Positions 13,908 through 20,866 of a DNA stretch of 26,566 nucleotides are shown here, piece after piece (the first letter of the stretch is position 1; every line of letters begins with the position of its first letter). Source of the stretch: JAIFWV01 sp964580495 (GTDB lineage: Bacteria > Patescibacteriota > Doudnabacteria > UBA920 > O2-02-FULL-48-8); assembly GCA_964580495.1 (NCBI GenBank), contig CAZOKE010000014.1:1-26566 (forward strand), read 5' to 3'. Made by a program: the position numbers and the translations under genes. Below the pieces are notes generated by a model that saw nothing but the letters and a program-made list of their open reading frames with translations, was not told the origin of the DNA and did no database searches.

Positions 13908-13930
13908 CCCCGATAATATCGGGGTTTTTT
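13908..13930 (+). terminator. terminator of the Cys-rich small gene
   Basis: CCCCGAT (13908-13914), loop AAT, ATCGGGG (13918-13924), then six Ts. Confidence 0.9.
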
Positions 13931-13959
13931 ATTTATCCAATAGGCAAGCTCAACCAATC

Positions 13960-13968
13960 TGATATATT
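13960..13968 (+). promoter_or_regulatory. extended -10 promoter abutting the DUF72 gene
   Basis: TG-A-TATATT, 7 bases before ATG 13976, with no recognisable -35. The predicted start coincides with the start codon. Confidence 0.5.
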
Positions 13969-13975
13969 TGGGAGT

Positions 13976-14722
13976 ATGAAAGTTTATATTGGAACATCGG
14001 GATGGCAGTACAAACACTGGAATGCCAGGTTTTTTCCGGAAGATCTGCCTAAAAAAGATTGGCTGCCGTATTTATCGTCTAAATTCCATACTGTAGAAGT
14101 GAACACCACGTTTTACCATATGGCTCGTGTCAGCACATTCGAAAAATGGAAAACTGAAGTCCCGGCCGGGTTTTTATTTACTCTCAAGTTTTACCGGCTG
14201 TTTACGCATTTCAAAAAATTAAATTTCGACAAAGAAGATTTGAAAACGCTTGAAGCTTTTTTTGTGAATGGGTCCAAACTGGGGCGGAAGCTGGGCCCGA
14301 TATTGATCCAATTCCCGCCCAGCTTCCGCCAAAACATGGATAAGCTCAGTTTTTTGTTTGACAGGATCCATAAAATAGAAAAGAAACACAAACTGAAACT
14401 TAAAATAGCATGCGAGTTCCGCCACCCGACTTGGTTCAATGATGAAGTTTATGGCTTTATGAAAAGACACAACAGTGCTTTTGTGATCACTAATTCTCCG
14501 GCTTGGCCGTCGAAGGTGATCAGGACTGCAGACTTTGTTTACATGAGATTTCATGGGCGAACTAAATTGTTTGCGTCCAACTATACAGATGAAGAATTGA
14601 AAGAATGGGCGAAGGCTTTGAAAGCTTTAAAGCCAAAGGAATTATTTTGCTATTTCAATAACGATGCAAATGCATTCGCGGCTGATAATGCATTGTATCT
14701 GAAAGCTTTGTTTGAGACTTGA
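13976..14722 (+). CDS. DUF72 family protein (YecE-like)
   Basis: A 248-aa TIM-barrel-type protein with the DUF72 hallmarks in order: KVYIGTSGWQYKHW (2-15), FHTVEVNTTFY (37-47), a FLFTLKFYRLFTHFKKL segment, LGPILIQFPPSF, ACEFRHPTW, FVYMRFHGRT and a late FCYFNNDANAFAADNAL. The family is widespread, and its biochemical role is still unsettled. The conserved His, Asn and acidic residues suggest a phosphate-dependent or nuclease-like barrel, but I would not assign a reaction. It ends in TGA. The next promoter overlaps its last codons. Confidence 0.93.
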   Translation: MKVYIGTSGWQYKHWNARFFPEDLPKKDWLPYLSSKFHTVEVNTTFYHMARVSTFEKWKTEVPAGFLFTLKFYRLFTHFKKLNFDKEDLKTLEAFFVNGSKLGRKLGPILIQFPPSFRQNMDKLSFLFDRIHKIEKKHKLKLKIACEFRHPTWFNDEVYGFMKRHNSAFVITNSPAWPSKVIRTADFVYMRFHGRTKLFASNYTDEELKEWAKALKALKPKELFCYFNNDANAFAADNALYLKALFET

Positions 14723-14747
14723 CGCAAGCTTTAAAAAGGTCTAAAAT
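14719..14747 (+). promoter_or_regulatory. promoter of the 37-aa ORF / small RNA unit
   Basis: TTGACG (14719-14724), a 17-base spacer and TAAAAT (14742-14747). It starts inside the DUF72 stop region. Predicted transcription start is about 14754. Confidence 0.72.
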
Positions 14748-14789
14748 TAGAAATCATTAATAAAACAGTAGTTTTGCTGAATTGCGAGT

Positions 14790-14914
14790 AAACTAACATG
14801 TTCAATAGTCGTAACCACAACTTTATTTGGGATTCCGCCGTAAACGGTGGAGTTTTTGGCAACCTTTTTGCTGCGATTTTAGGCTTTGAAATGTTAGAAA
14901 TTAGAAACTAACAT
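14790..14914. repeat. 10-bp direct repeats framing the 37-aa ORF
   Basis: AAACTAACAT at 14790-14799 and 14905-14914. AAATTAGAAA also occurs at 14744-14753 and 14898-14907, so the downstream block 14898-14914 fuses both motifs. ATGTTAG (14891-14897) is the inverse of CTAACAT (14908-14914) and could form a 7-bp stem. Confidence 0.6.
14798..14911 (+). CDS. candidate 37-aa small protein (or structured small RNA)
   Basis: The frame reads MFNSRNHNFIWDSAVNGG, then VFGNLFAAILGFEMLEIRN and TAA. It is a short peptide with a glycine-containing hydrophobic centre that could lie in or on a membrane. An in-frame TAA at 14789 fixes the ATG. The whole unit has its own good promoter (TTGACG-17-TAAAAT) and a strong terminator (14926-14954), giving a transcript of about 200 bases. 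There is no convincing Shine-Dalgarno, and the transcript holds several inverted repeats. A 10-base repeat AAACTAACAT (14790-14799 and 14905-14914) overlaps both the start and stop codons. A structured RNA is therefore a real alternative. The transcription unit is better supported than translation. Confidence 0.42.
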   Translation: MFNSRNHNFIWDSAVNGGVFGNLFAAILGFEMLEIRN

Positions 14915-14925
14915 TATCAATTTTT

Positions 14926-14954
14926 AAGACCGCGGTGAAAATCGCGGTCTTTTT
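14926..14954 (+). terminator. strong terminator before the ABC exporter gene
   Basis: AAGACCGCG (14926-14934), loop GTGAAAAT, CGCGGTCTT (14943-14951), then Ts. It ends the 37-aa/small RNA unit. Confidence 0.88.
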
Positions 14955-14974
14955 AGTTCTTTGCTAAGATTATT

Positions 14975-14981
14975 AAGGAGG
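14975..14981 (+). promoter_or_regulatory. strong Shine-Dalgarno of the ABC exporter
   Basis: AAGGAGG, three bases before ATG 14985. It rules out a start at 14961. Confidence 0.85.
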
Positions 14982-14984
14982 AAT

Positions 14985-16748
14985 ATGCAACCCGTAACGA
15001 AACAAACCCTGAAAATCTACTGGGAACATTCGTGGCTGTACAAAGCAGCGGTTTTGTCGTTGTTTTTCGGAAACTTCGTGACTTGCGGTTTCGATCTGCT
15101 ACAGCCTTTTCTGTTTAAAGGTCTGATAAACGCTTTAAGCGAATCGGGACCGAACAGTTATGGGCTCGCGATCCACTATATTTGGTACATCCTGTTAGTT
15201 ATGGCTGTAAACCAGATGTTTTGGAGGATTCTGGGATATGTGAACAATTTTTTCCAACCCAGAGTCATGACCGATCTGCTCAACACCTGTTATGAATATC
15301 TGCTGAAGCATTCGTATGCTTTCTTTACGAATAATTTCGGCGGAAGCATCGTCACTAGAGTGAGACGTTATCAGAATTCATTTGAGCGATTGGCAGACAC
15401 CATCACATGGGAGGTCCTCAGAACCTGCATCAAGATAATTTCAATCCTGGCAATTTTGTTTTGGTTCTGGCCAGTACTTGGGATTATGACGCTTGTCTGG
15501 GCAGTGATCTACATCTGCTGCGCTCTGGCTTTCACGAAGTGGAAGCTCCCATTTGACATCAAGAAAGCCGATCAGGACACAAAAACAACTGCTCACCTGG
15601 CAGATACGATAACCAATAGCATCAACCTGAAGTTGTTCAATGGTACTAAGGCCGAGATAAAGACCTTCCGGAGTATTACCGAAAAGTTGTTCAGGCTCCG
15701 GAATATGACCTGGAATATGGGAAACCACTTTGAGGTTTTTCAGAGCATTGCCATGGTAGCTTTAAATGCCGGAGTTTTGCTTGTGGCATTAAAGTACTGG
15801 CGAGTTGGAAGACTCACAGTTGGCGACTTTGCCGTGCTTTGGATGTACCTTGGGCAAATCTTTGACCGGCTCTGGGATTTCGGGCGCAACTTGCGCACGA
15901 TTTACGAATCGTTGGCTGACGCGAACGAAATGACAGAAATGCTAATGGAACCCCACCAGATCGTGGATGCACCCAATGCAAAACCGTTGGTGGTAGATCG
16001 GGGTGAAATTGAGTTTGATGGCGTGGATTTCTTCTACGATGAAGACAATCATGTTTTCAAAAAATTTCATCTTAAGATCTTACCCGGTCAGAGAGTGGCA
16101 TTTGTCGGCCCTTCGGGAGCCGGCAAATCCACCATCGTCAAACTCCTGTTGAGATTTGAAGATGTGAAAAAAGGCAAGGTGCTGATCGACAGACAGGACA
16201 TCTCGCAAGTCACACAGGAAAGCCTCCGGAAGTCCGTAGCATTTGTCCCACAGGAGCCGATCCTGTTTCATCGGAGCTTGATGGACAATATCCGTTATGG
16301 ACGCCCAACAGCTACCGAAAAAGAGGTTGTGGCAGCTGCGAAAGCGGCACATGCGCACGAATTCATCTCCAGATTTCCCGGAGGTTATAAAACATTTGTG
16401 GGCGAGAGAGGAGTGAAACTTTCCGGAGGTGAGCGGCAGAGAGTAGCAATTGCCAGGGCTATCCTGAAAGATGCTCCGATCCTGGTTTTGGACGAGGCAA
16501 CCTCTAGCCTTGATTCAGAATCTGAAGCCTTGATTCAAGACGCCTTGCACCGACTCATGCAGGGTCGTACGACAATCGCGATTGCCCACCGACTTTCCAC
16601 TATCCGGGATTCAGATAGGATCATTGTCTTGGATGAAGGAAAGATTACGGAAGAAGGCAAGCACGAAGAGCTCATGAAAGCCGGATCCGGAATGTACCAG
16701 CGACTCTGGGATATTCAGGCCGGAGGGTTTGAAACTGTTGCAAAATAA
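14985..16748 (+). CDS. ABC exporter (fused TM and ATPase half-transporter)
   Basis: A 587-aa half-transporter that would work as a homodimer or with another half. Residues 1-310 form six TMs. The ATP-binding domain (about 340-587) has Walker A GPSGAGKST (375-383), a Q-loop FVPQEP (Gln423), signature LSGGERQR (480-487), Walker B ILVLDEATSSLD (499-510) and the switch His in IAHRLST (His535). It resembles the lipid/multidrug exporters of the MsbA/LmrA type. The substrate cannot be read from the sequence. An AAGGAGG Shine-Dalgarno, among the strongest in the window, fixes the start at 14985. The terminator of the preceding unit ends about 30 bases upstream, so its promoter is not clear; a weak TAAGAT at 14965-14970 is the best candidate. 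Confidence 0.95.
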   Translation: MQPVTKQTLKIYWEHSWLYKAAVLSLFFGNFVTCGFDLLQPFLFKGLINALSESGPNSYGLAIHYIWYILLVMAVNQMFWRILGYVNNFFQPRVMTDLLNTCYEYLLKHSYAFFTNNFGGSIVTRVRRYQNSFERLADTITWEVLRTCIKIISILAILFWFWPVLGIMTLVWAVIYICCALAFTKWKLPFDIKKADQDTKTTAHLADTITNSINLKLFNGTKAEIKTFRSITEKLFRLRNMTWNMGNHFEVFQSIAMVALNAGVLLVALKYWRVGRLTVGDFAVLWMYLGQIFDRLWDFGRNLRTIYESLADANEMTEMLMEPHQIVDAPNAKPLVVDRGEIEFDGVDFFYDEDNHVFKKFHLKILPGQRVAFVGPSGAGKSTIVKLLLRFEDVKKGKVLIDRQDISQVTQESLRKSVAFVPQEPILFHRSLMDNIRYGRPTATEKEVVAAAKAAHAHEFISRFPGGYKTFVGERGVKLSGGERQRVAIARAILKDAPILVLDEATSSLDSESEALIQDALHRLMQGRTTIAIAHRLSTIRDSDRIIVLDEGKITEEGKHEELMKAGSGMYQRLWDIQAGGFETVAK

Positions 16749-16754
16749 GGTTTT

Positions 16755-16788
16755 AAGCCTCGGGGCAAACCCGGGGCTTTTCTTTTTT
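16755..16788 (+). terminator. terminator of the ABC exporter gene
   Basis: AAGCCTCGGG (16755-16764), loop GCAAA, CCCGGGGCTT (16770-16779), then TTTTCTTTTTT. One wobble pair. Confidence 0.93.
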
Positions 16789-16815
16789 GTAATGACAATG
16801 GATTTTGTTTATAAT
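16787..16815 (+). promoter_or_regulatory. promoter of lemA-htpX
   Basis: TTGTAA (16787-16792), a 17-base spacer and TATAAT (16810-16815). A second TATAAT at 16822-16827 lacks a -35. The -35 overlaps the terminator's T-tract. Confidence 0.7.
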
Positions 16816-16859
16816 AGGGTCTATAATGGTTAGGCAATTAGCATTAATAAACCAAACAT

Positions 16860-17405
16860 ATGTTGATATTTTGGATTATTTTAATAGTCGTGGTCTTGGG
16901 CCTAATTGGCTTATTTAACTCCTTGGTTCGCTCCCGCAACAGAGTGGACGAAGCCTGGAGCGATATCGACGTCCAGCTTAAGCGCCGATATGATTTGATC
17001 CCTAATTTAGTGGATACCGTAAAGGGTTATGCGGCGCACGAATCCGGCGTGTTCGAAAAAGTCACTGCAGCCAGAACTGCAGCCATGGGTGCAACTGGCC
17101 TGGACCAAAAACTGCAAAACGAAAACCAATTGTCAGGGGCATTGAAGAGTTTGTTTGCGGTTGCGGAAAATTATCCGGACCTCAAAGCCAACCAAAACTT
17201 TTTGCAGATGCAACGCGACTTGACCGATACCGAAGACAAAATTCAAGCGGCGCGCCGATTCTACAACGGCAATGTCCGCGATTACAATACCAAGCTTCAG
17301 GTTTTCCCAACAAATCTTTTCGCTTCTATGATGAATTTCACTAAACGTGAATTTTTTGGAGTAGAGGATCAGGCTCAACGCGAGGCACCCAAAGTTTCGT
17401 TTTAA
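16860..17405 (+). CDS. lemA: LemA family protein
   Basis: A 181-aa protein with an N-terminal TM (about 2-20, LIFWIILIVVVLGLIGLF), then the LemA signature NRVDEAWSDIDVQLKRRYDL (27-46) and IPNLVDTVKGYAAHE. A long helical bundle with LSGALKSLFAVAENYPDLKA and RRFYNGNVRDYN follows. LemA proteins show an external N-terminus and a cytoplasmic helical domain. Their role is poorly defined, but they commonly sit beside htpX or other membrane proteases, as here, so a role in membrane-protein quality control is a reasonable guess. No Shine-Dalgarno precedes the ATG. The spacer to htpX is 54 bases and carries a short repeat. Confidence 0.95.
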   Translation: MLIFWIILIVVVLGLIGLFNSLVRSRNRVDEAWSDIDVQLKRRYDLIPNLVDTVKGYAAHESGVFEKVTAARTAAMGATGLDQKLQNENQLSGALKSLFAVAENYPDLKANQNFLQMQRDLTDTEDKIQAARRFYNGNVRDYNTKLQVFPTNLFASMMNFTKREFFGVEDQAQREAPKVSF

Positions 17406-17410
17406 AACCA

Positions 17411-17441
17411 AGTACTAAGTTCTGAGTACTAAGTACTAAGG
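17411..17441. repeat. AGTACTAAG repeats between lemA and htpX
   Basis: AGTACTAAG occurs at 17411-17419, 17425-17433 and 17432-17440. The unit contains the palindrome AGTACT. It fills most of the lemA-htpX spacer. Confidence 0.7.
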
Positions 17442-17459
17442 TCGAAATCTTTGAGCATT

Positions 17460-18380
17460 ATGCTTACATATACCGAAATTACCCGCAACAAGCGGGAGTC
17501 GTGGATACTTATTGCTGTATTTCTTGTGATTATCACGGCTTTGGGATATATTTTTGCCCGAGTTTACAATAACCCGGCAATTTTGGTGATAGCCTTGGGT
17601 TTTAGTATTTTTTCGTCTTGGATTTTTTATTACTTCTCTGACTCTATAACTTTGGCCATCTCGAAAGCACAGGAAATAGATCGCCAATCCGCCCCGGAGC
17701 TTTACCGGCTTGTAGAAAATCTTTGCATTGCGGCTGGCTTGCCAAACCCGAAAATATATATTATTGATGATCCTTCACCGAACGCTTTTGCTACCGGAAG
17801 GGATCCACAGCACGCGGTAGTTTGCGTGACCAACGGAATTTTGCAAAAACTCGATAAGCAAGAATTGGAAGGAGTGATTGCCCACGAACTTTCGCATATT
17901 GGAAATTACGATATTCGAGTCATGACTTTGGTAGTCGTTCTGGTCGGTACAATCACATTGCTTGCCGATTGGTTCCTTCGCTTCAATTTTCTGGGAGGAG
18001 GGCGCAGAAGGTCAAGTAACAGCGAAGGCAGCCAAATTATGGCAATTTTAGCAATTATAGGGCTGGTTTTGGCTATTCTGTCCCCAATAATAGCTACTTT
18101 GATCAAATTGGCGGTTTCCAGGCACCGTGAATACCTGGCTGATGCTTCTGGCGCTTTGTTGACGCGGTACCCTGAAGGTCTGGCGCGAGCGTTGGAAAAG
18201 ATTGCCTCAGACCGCGAACCTCTGGAAGCGGCCAATAATGCCACTGCGCATTTATATATCGCAAGCCCATTTAAGGCTGATACCGGACAGTCCCAAGGAA
18301 GCTGGTTTGCAAATCTGTTTAATACTCATCCGCCCATCGAAGAAAGAGTAAAAAGACTGCGTCAGATGAATTTGGGATAA
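17460..18380 (+). CDS. htpX: HtpX-type membrane zinc metalloprotease
   Basis: An M48-family protease that degrades misfolded membrane proteins. The 306-aa protein has two N-terminal TMs (about 14-60), a substrate-facing domain with PKIYIIDDPSPNAFATG, the zinc motif HELSH (142-146), two further TMs, and a distal HREYLADASGA that supplies the third zinc ligand (Glu). The C-terminal NTHPPIEERVKRL is typical. The ATG at 17460 is chosen over the TTG at 17451. It forms an operon with lemA and ends at a terminator. Confidence 0.96.
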   Translation: MLTYTEITRNKRESWILIAVFLVIITALGYIFARVYNNPAILVIALGFSIFSSWIFYYFSDSITLAISKAQEIDRQSAPELYRLVENLCIAAGLPNPKIYIIDDPSPNAFATGRDPQHAVVCVTNGILQKLDKQELEGVIAHELSHIGNYDIRVMTLVVVLVGTITLLADWFLRFNFLGGGRRRSSNSEGSQIMAILAIIGLVLAILSPIIATLIKLAVSRHREYLADASGALLTRYPEGLARALEKIASDREPLEAANNATAHLYIASPFKADTGQSQGSWFANLFNTHPPIEERVKRLRQMNLG

Positions 18381-18422
18381 GCAGATTCCGCATCAAGTGC
18401 GGGATGGTTGTTGATGATAAAG

Positions 18423-18445
18423 CGGCAAGTTTTTTTGCCGTTTTT
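18423..18445 (+). terminator. terminator of lemA-htpX
   Basis: CGGCAA (18423-18428), loop GTTTTT, TTGCCG (18435-18440), then five Ts. Confidence 0.85.
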
Positions 18446-18487
18446 ATATTGCTTGAGAAAGCATGGGAAATAAGTAACAATAATAGT

Positions 18488-19639
18488 ATGAGAAGGGGAG
18501 TAGCGACATTTACATTGGATTATGGCAAAGCGCCCAAATGGCTGTTTGAGCGCATGGTTAAGCTTGGGCGCGAAATGTGCAGGGTGCTCATACAGGAATT
18601 TGGCCCGGATGAGTTTATAAAGCGGATGAGCGATCCGGTCTGGTTCCAATCGCTCGGCACGGTGCTGGCTTTTGATTGGAACGCATCTGGTCTTACCACT
18701 GTTTTGACCGGAGCGCTCAAAGAGTCTTTGCGCGGCATGGAAAAGGAACTGGGGGTCTTTATTGCTGGAGGCAAAGGCAAAACCAGCCGCAAGACTCCGG
18801 ATCAAATCATAGCTTGGTCAGAAGCGCTTGGCTTGGATAAAAAGTTAGCGGATAATTTAGTCTACAATTCCAAAATGGCGGCCAAAGTGGATTCGGCGCT
18901 GGTGCAGGACGGATATCAAATCTATCACCACAGTTTTATGTTTACTAAAAACGGCGCTTGGACCGTGGTGCAGCAAGGAATGAATACGGATTCCGGAACA
19001 GCCCGAAGGTATCATTGGTCATCTGACTCTGCGAAAGATTTGATTGTCGAGCCTCATGCCGCAATTGCATCGCAAAAACTTCCGCAAACCATAGATTTGA
19101 ACATGACTGCCGCCTCCGGTGAAGAGAACCGACAGCTTTCGGTAGAATTGATACATTCTTCATTTCTTACAGTCATGAAAGATATTGAAATTTTAAGGAA
19201 GCATTTTTCGAATCTCTCTCAAACTGTTGCATTTAAATTTGGCGAAGATGAATTTGTAGCCGCAAAAATGGCGCGGAAAGAATTCTCCAAACACCCGGTC
19301 ATGCATGAAGATTTCAGCAAAAGCAAATATTTAGAAAAAGTTTTGCAGAGGCTAGTCGATATCCAGCCTGAAAATTATGAAAAATTGCTCTATACTGAAG
19401 GTGTCGGGCCCAAAACGATTTGCGCTTTAGCTTTGGTTGGCGAGCTAATTTACGGAGCGGAGGCATCCAGGCTAGACCCAGCAAGGTATAGTTTTGCCCA
19501 TGGCGGTAAGGACGCGACACCATATCCGGTTGATACTGTAACCTACGACCAAACAATTGAGATTATGAAGCAGGCAGTCGTAAAAACTGCTTTACCCGAA
19601 ACCGAAAAGAACAAGGCGATACAAAGGCTAAATGGATAA
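18488..19639 (+). CDS. DUF763 protein with helix-hairpin-helix motif
   Basis: A 383-aa protein of family DUF763, known mostly from archaea, thermophiles and CPR bacteria, without a settled function. The N-terminus MRRGVATFTLDYGKAPKWLF is the family signature. A central region carries DGYQIYHHSFMF and a GTARRYHW stretch. The C-terminal part holds a helix-hairpin-helix (YTEGVGPKTICALALVGEL, about 302-320) followed by ARYSFAHGGKDATPYPVD (332-349). The HhH motif is a DNA-backbone binder and suggests a DNA-related role. Its last 8 bases overlap the start of a uracil-DNA glycosylase gene, which supports that idea. The ATG at 18488 is chosen over a GTG at 18404 because the signature begins there and the htpX terminator lies between the two. 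Weak promoter candidates only (TTGAGA 18453-18458). Confidence 0.88.
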   Translation: MRRGVATFTLDYGKAPKWLFERMVKLGREMCRVLIQEFGPDEFIKRMSDPVWFQSLGTVLAFDWNASGLTTVLTGALKESLRGMEKELGVFIAGGKGKTSRKTPDQIIAWSEALGLDKKLADNLVYNSKMAAKVDSALVQDGYQIYHHSFMFTKNGAWTVVQQGMNTDSGTARRYHWSSDSAKDLIVEPHAAIASQKLPQTIDLNMTAASGEENRQLSVELIHSSFLTVMKDIEILRKHFSNLSQTVAFKFGEDEFVAAKMARKEFSKHPVMHEDFSKSKYLEKVLQRLVDIQPENYEKLLYTEGVGPKTICALALVGELIYGAEASRLDPARYSFAHGGKDATPYPVDTVTYDQTIEIMKQAVVKTALPETEKNKAIQRLNG

Positions 19640-20189
19640 GCGAAAAGAAATTGAAAAACTTAAAGCTAAAATGGCTTCGGATAAAAGCCTGCCTTTTCGC
19701 AATACCGCAAAAAATTTAGTTTTCGGAGAAGGCAGCTTAAATCCGAAAATTTACCTTTTGGGAGAAGCTCCGGGTCGGACTGAAGATGAAACCGGTCGGC
19801 CATTTGTGGGGCGAAGCGGGAAATTGCTGAGAGAGCTAATTGCGAAAACTGGAATTAAATCAAAAGACGTATACATTACCAGCGTAGTCCGGTACCGTCC
19901 GCCGGAAAACAAAACGCCGACGCCGAAGCAGGTTTTTGCCTACGAAAAATATGTTAATGAGGAGCTAAACATTATAAAGCCGAAATTAATAGTGACGGTT
20001 GGAGGTGTTTCATTAAAAAAATTCTGCAAAGATCCAATCACTAAATTGCATGGCAAGCCGATTAAAACCCAGTGGCTTGGGCATCAATTTGTATTGGTGC
20101 CGATGTTCCATCCGGCGGCAGCCCTTCGCAATCCGCATATCAAAAAACTGCTTGCAGCGGACTTTAGAAAGCTGAAAAAATTCGTTTAA
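19632..20189 (+). CDS. family-4-like uracil-DNA glycosylase lacking the Fe-S cluster ligands
   Basis: A 185-aa UDG-superfamily protein that would excise uracil from DNA at the first step of base excision repair. Motif A is GEAPGRTED (44-52), followed by TGRPFVGRSGKLL (54-66). Motif B is FHPAAAL (159-165) with His160. These fit family 4. That family normally binds a 4Fe-4S cluster through four Cys: two near the N-terminus, one in VxCRPP and one in the following helix. Here the N-terminal pair is missing, VVKCRPP reads VVRYRPP (Tyr88), and the fourth is Tyr104. The only Cys (132) lies elsewhere. It is therefore a cluster-free variant. ATG 19632 overlaps the DUF763 stop (ATGGATAA), implying translational coupling. 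Confidence 0.88.
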   Translation: MDKRKEIEKLKAKMASDKSLPFRNTAKNLVFGEGSLNPKIYLLGEAPGRTEDETGRPFVGRSGKLLRELIAKTGIKSKDVYITSVVRYRPPENKTPTPKQVFAYEKYVNEELNIIKPKLIVTVGGVSLKKFCKDPITKLHGKPIKTQWLGHQFVLVPMFHPAAALRNPHIKKLLAADFRKLKKFV

Positions 20190-20209
20190 TAGCTTTTTAG
20201 CTTGGGTTT

Positions 20210-20218
20210 TGGTAAAAT
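20210..20218 (+). promoter_or_regulatory. extended -10 promoter abutting the acylphosphatase gene
   Basis: TG-G-TAAAAT, 6 bases before ATG 20225, no -35. Predicted start at the ATG. Confidence 0.5.
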
Positions 20219-20224
20219 ACTAGT

Positions 20225-20491
20225 ATGGATAAGCACTTAGATGTATTCGTGTTCGGAAAAGTGCAAGGAGTGTTTTTCCGCAATTCTGCCAAAGAAGTTG
20301 CGGATCGGCTGGAAATAAAAGGTTACGCCAAAAACGAAGGCAAGTTTGTCTACATCGAGGCAGAAGGCACACCGGAAGACCTCGATAACTTCATAGAGTG
20401 GTGCCATGAGGGGCCGGATAATGCCCGAGTCGAGAAAGTTGACTTCAAAGAAGGAAGATACAAAGGGTTTAAAGAATTTAATATTCTATAA
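20225..20491 (+). CDS. acyP: acylphosphatase
   Basis: An 88-aa enzyme hydrolysing acyl phosphates such as acetyl or carbamoyl phosphate. It shows the phosphate-binding loop GKVQGVFFRN (11-20) with the catalytic Arg19, and GYAKN (33-37), in which Asn37 orients the water. The ferredoxin-like fold and length are normal. It begins a probable run of three genes: the next starts 21 bases later and the PEBP gene 18 bases after that. The start is supported by an extended -10 just upstream. Confidence 0.95.
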   Translation: MDKHLDVFVFGKVQGVFFRNSAKEVADRLEIKGYAKNEGKFVYIEAEGTPEDLDNFIEWCHEGPDNARVEKVDFKEGRYKGFKEFNIL

Positions 20492-20512
20492 AAATTAATC
20501 ATCTGAAATAAA

Positions 20513-20848
20513 ATGGCAAAAATTGCGACGGAACAAAAAAGAAAATTTTACATTTTTTTGTTTGCAGTACTGGGCTTGCTTATGAGCTTGGTGGTGTATG
20601 GATTGGCCAGCATGATTATCCTTAACAAAAATTACCCGGTTAACCTGACTACATATTTTTGGATTTTAATTATAGGCGGGACTTTGGCAGGTTATTCGGA
20701 AGGCATTAGGTGGTGGCAGATAATTTATGTCGAAAAGGCTTACCTCAAATGGCCAAAGCATAAAAAAGAAGCGAAATTACTTGGCCTTCTGATTTTGATT
20801 ATTTTAACAATGGCAATAATTTTTCTGGCTGATAATTATAAGTTATAA
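20513..20848 (+). CDS. small three-TM membrane protein, unrecognised
   Basis: A 111-aa protein with a basic start (MAKIATEQKRKF) and three hydrophobic segments at about 12-37, 47-65 and 86-105. A loop with YSEGIRWWQIIYVEKAYLKW lies between the second and third. I do not recognise a family. The pattern of short loops and no charged TM residues gives no transport or enzyme hint. It lies between the acylphosphatase and PEBP genes with short gaps, so it is probably cotranscribed. Confidence 0.72.
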   Translation: MAKIATEQKRKFYIFLFAVLGLLMSLVVYGLASMIILNKNYPVNLTTYFWILIIGGTLAGYSEGIRWWQIIYVEKAYLKWPKHKKEAKLLGLLILIILTMAIIFLADNYKL

Positions 20849-20866
20849 GTAAGAAAGAAATTCCAA

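Noticed and set aside
17411..17441. Insertion-sequence end or attachment site
   Set aside because: No transposase or integrase is encoded and no target-site duplication is visible. The repeats stay within one short spacer.
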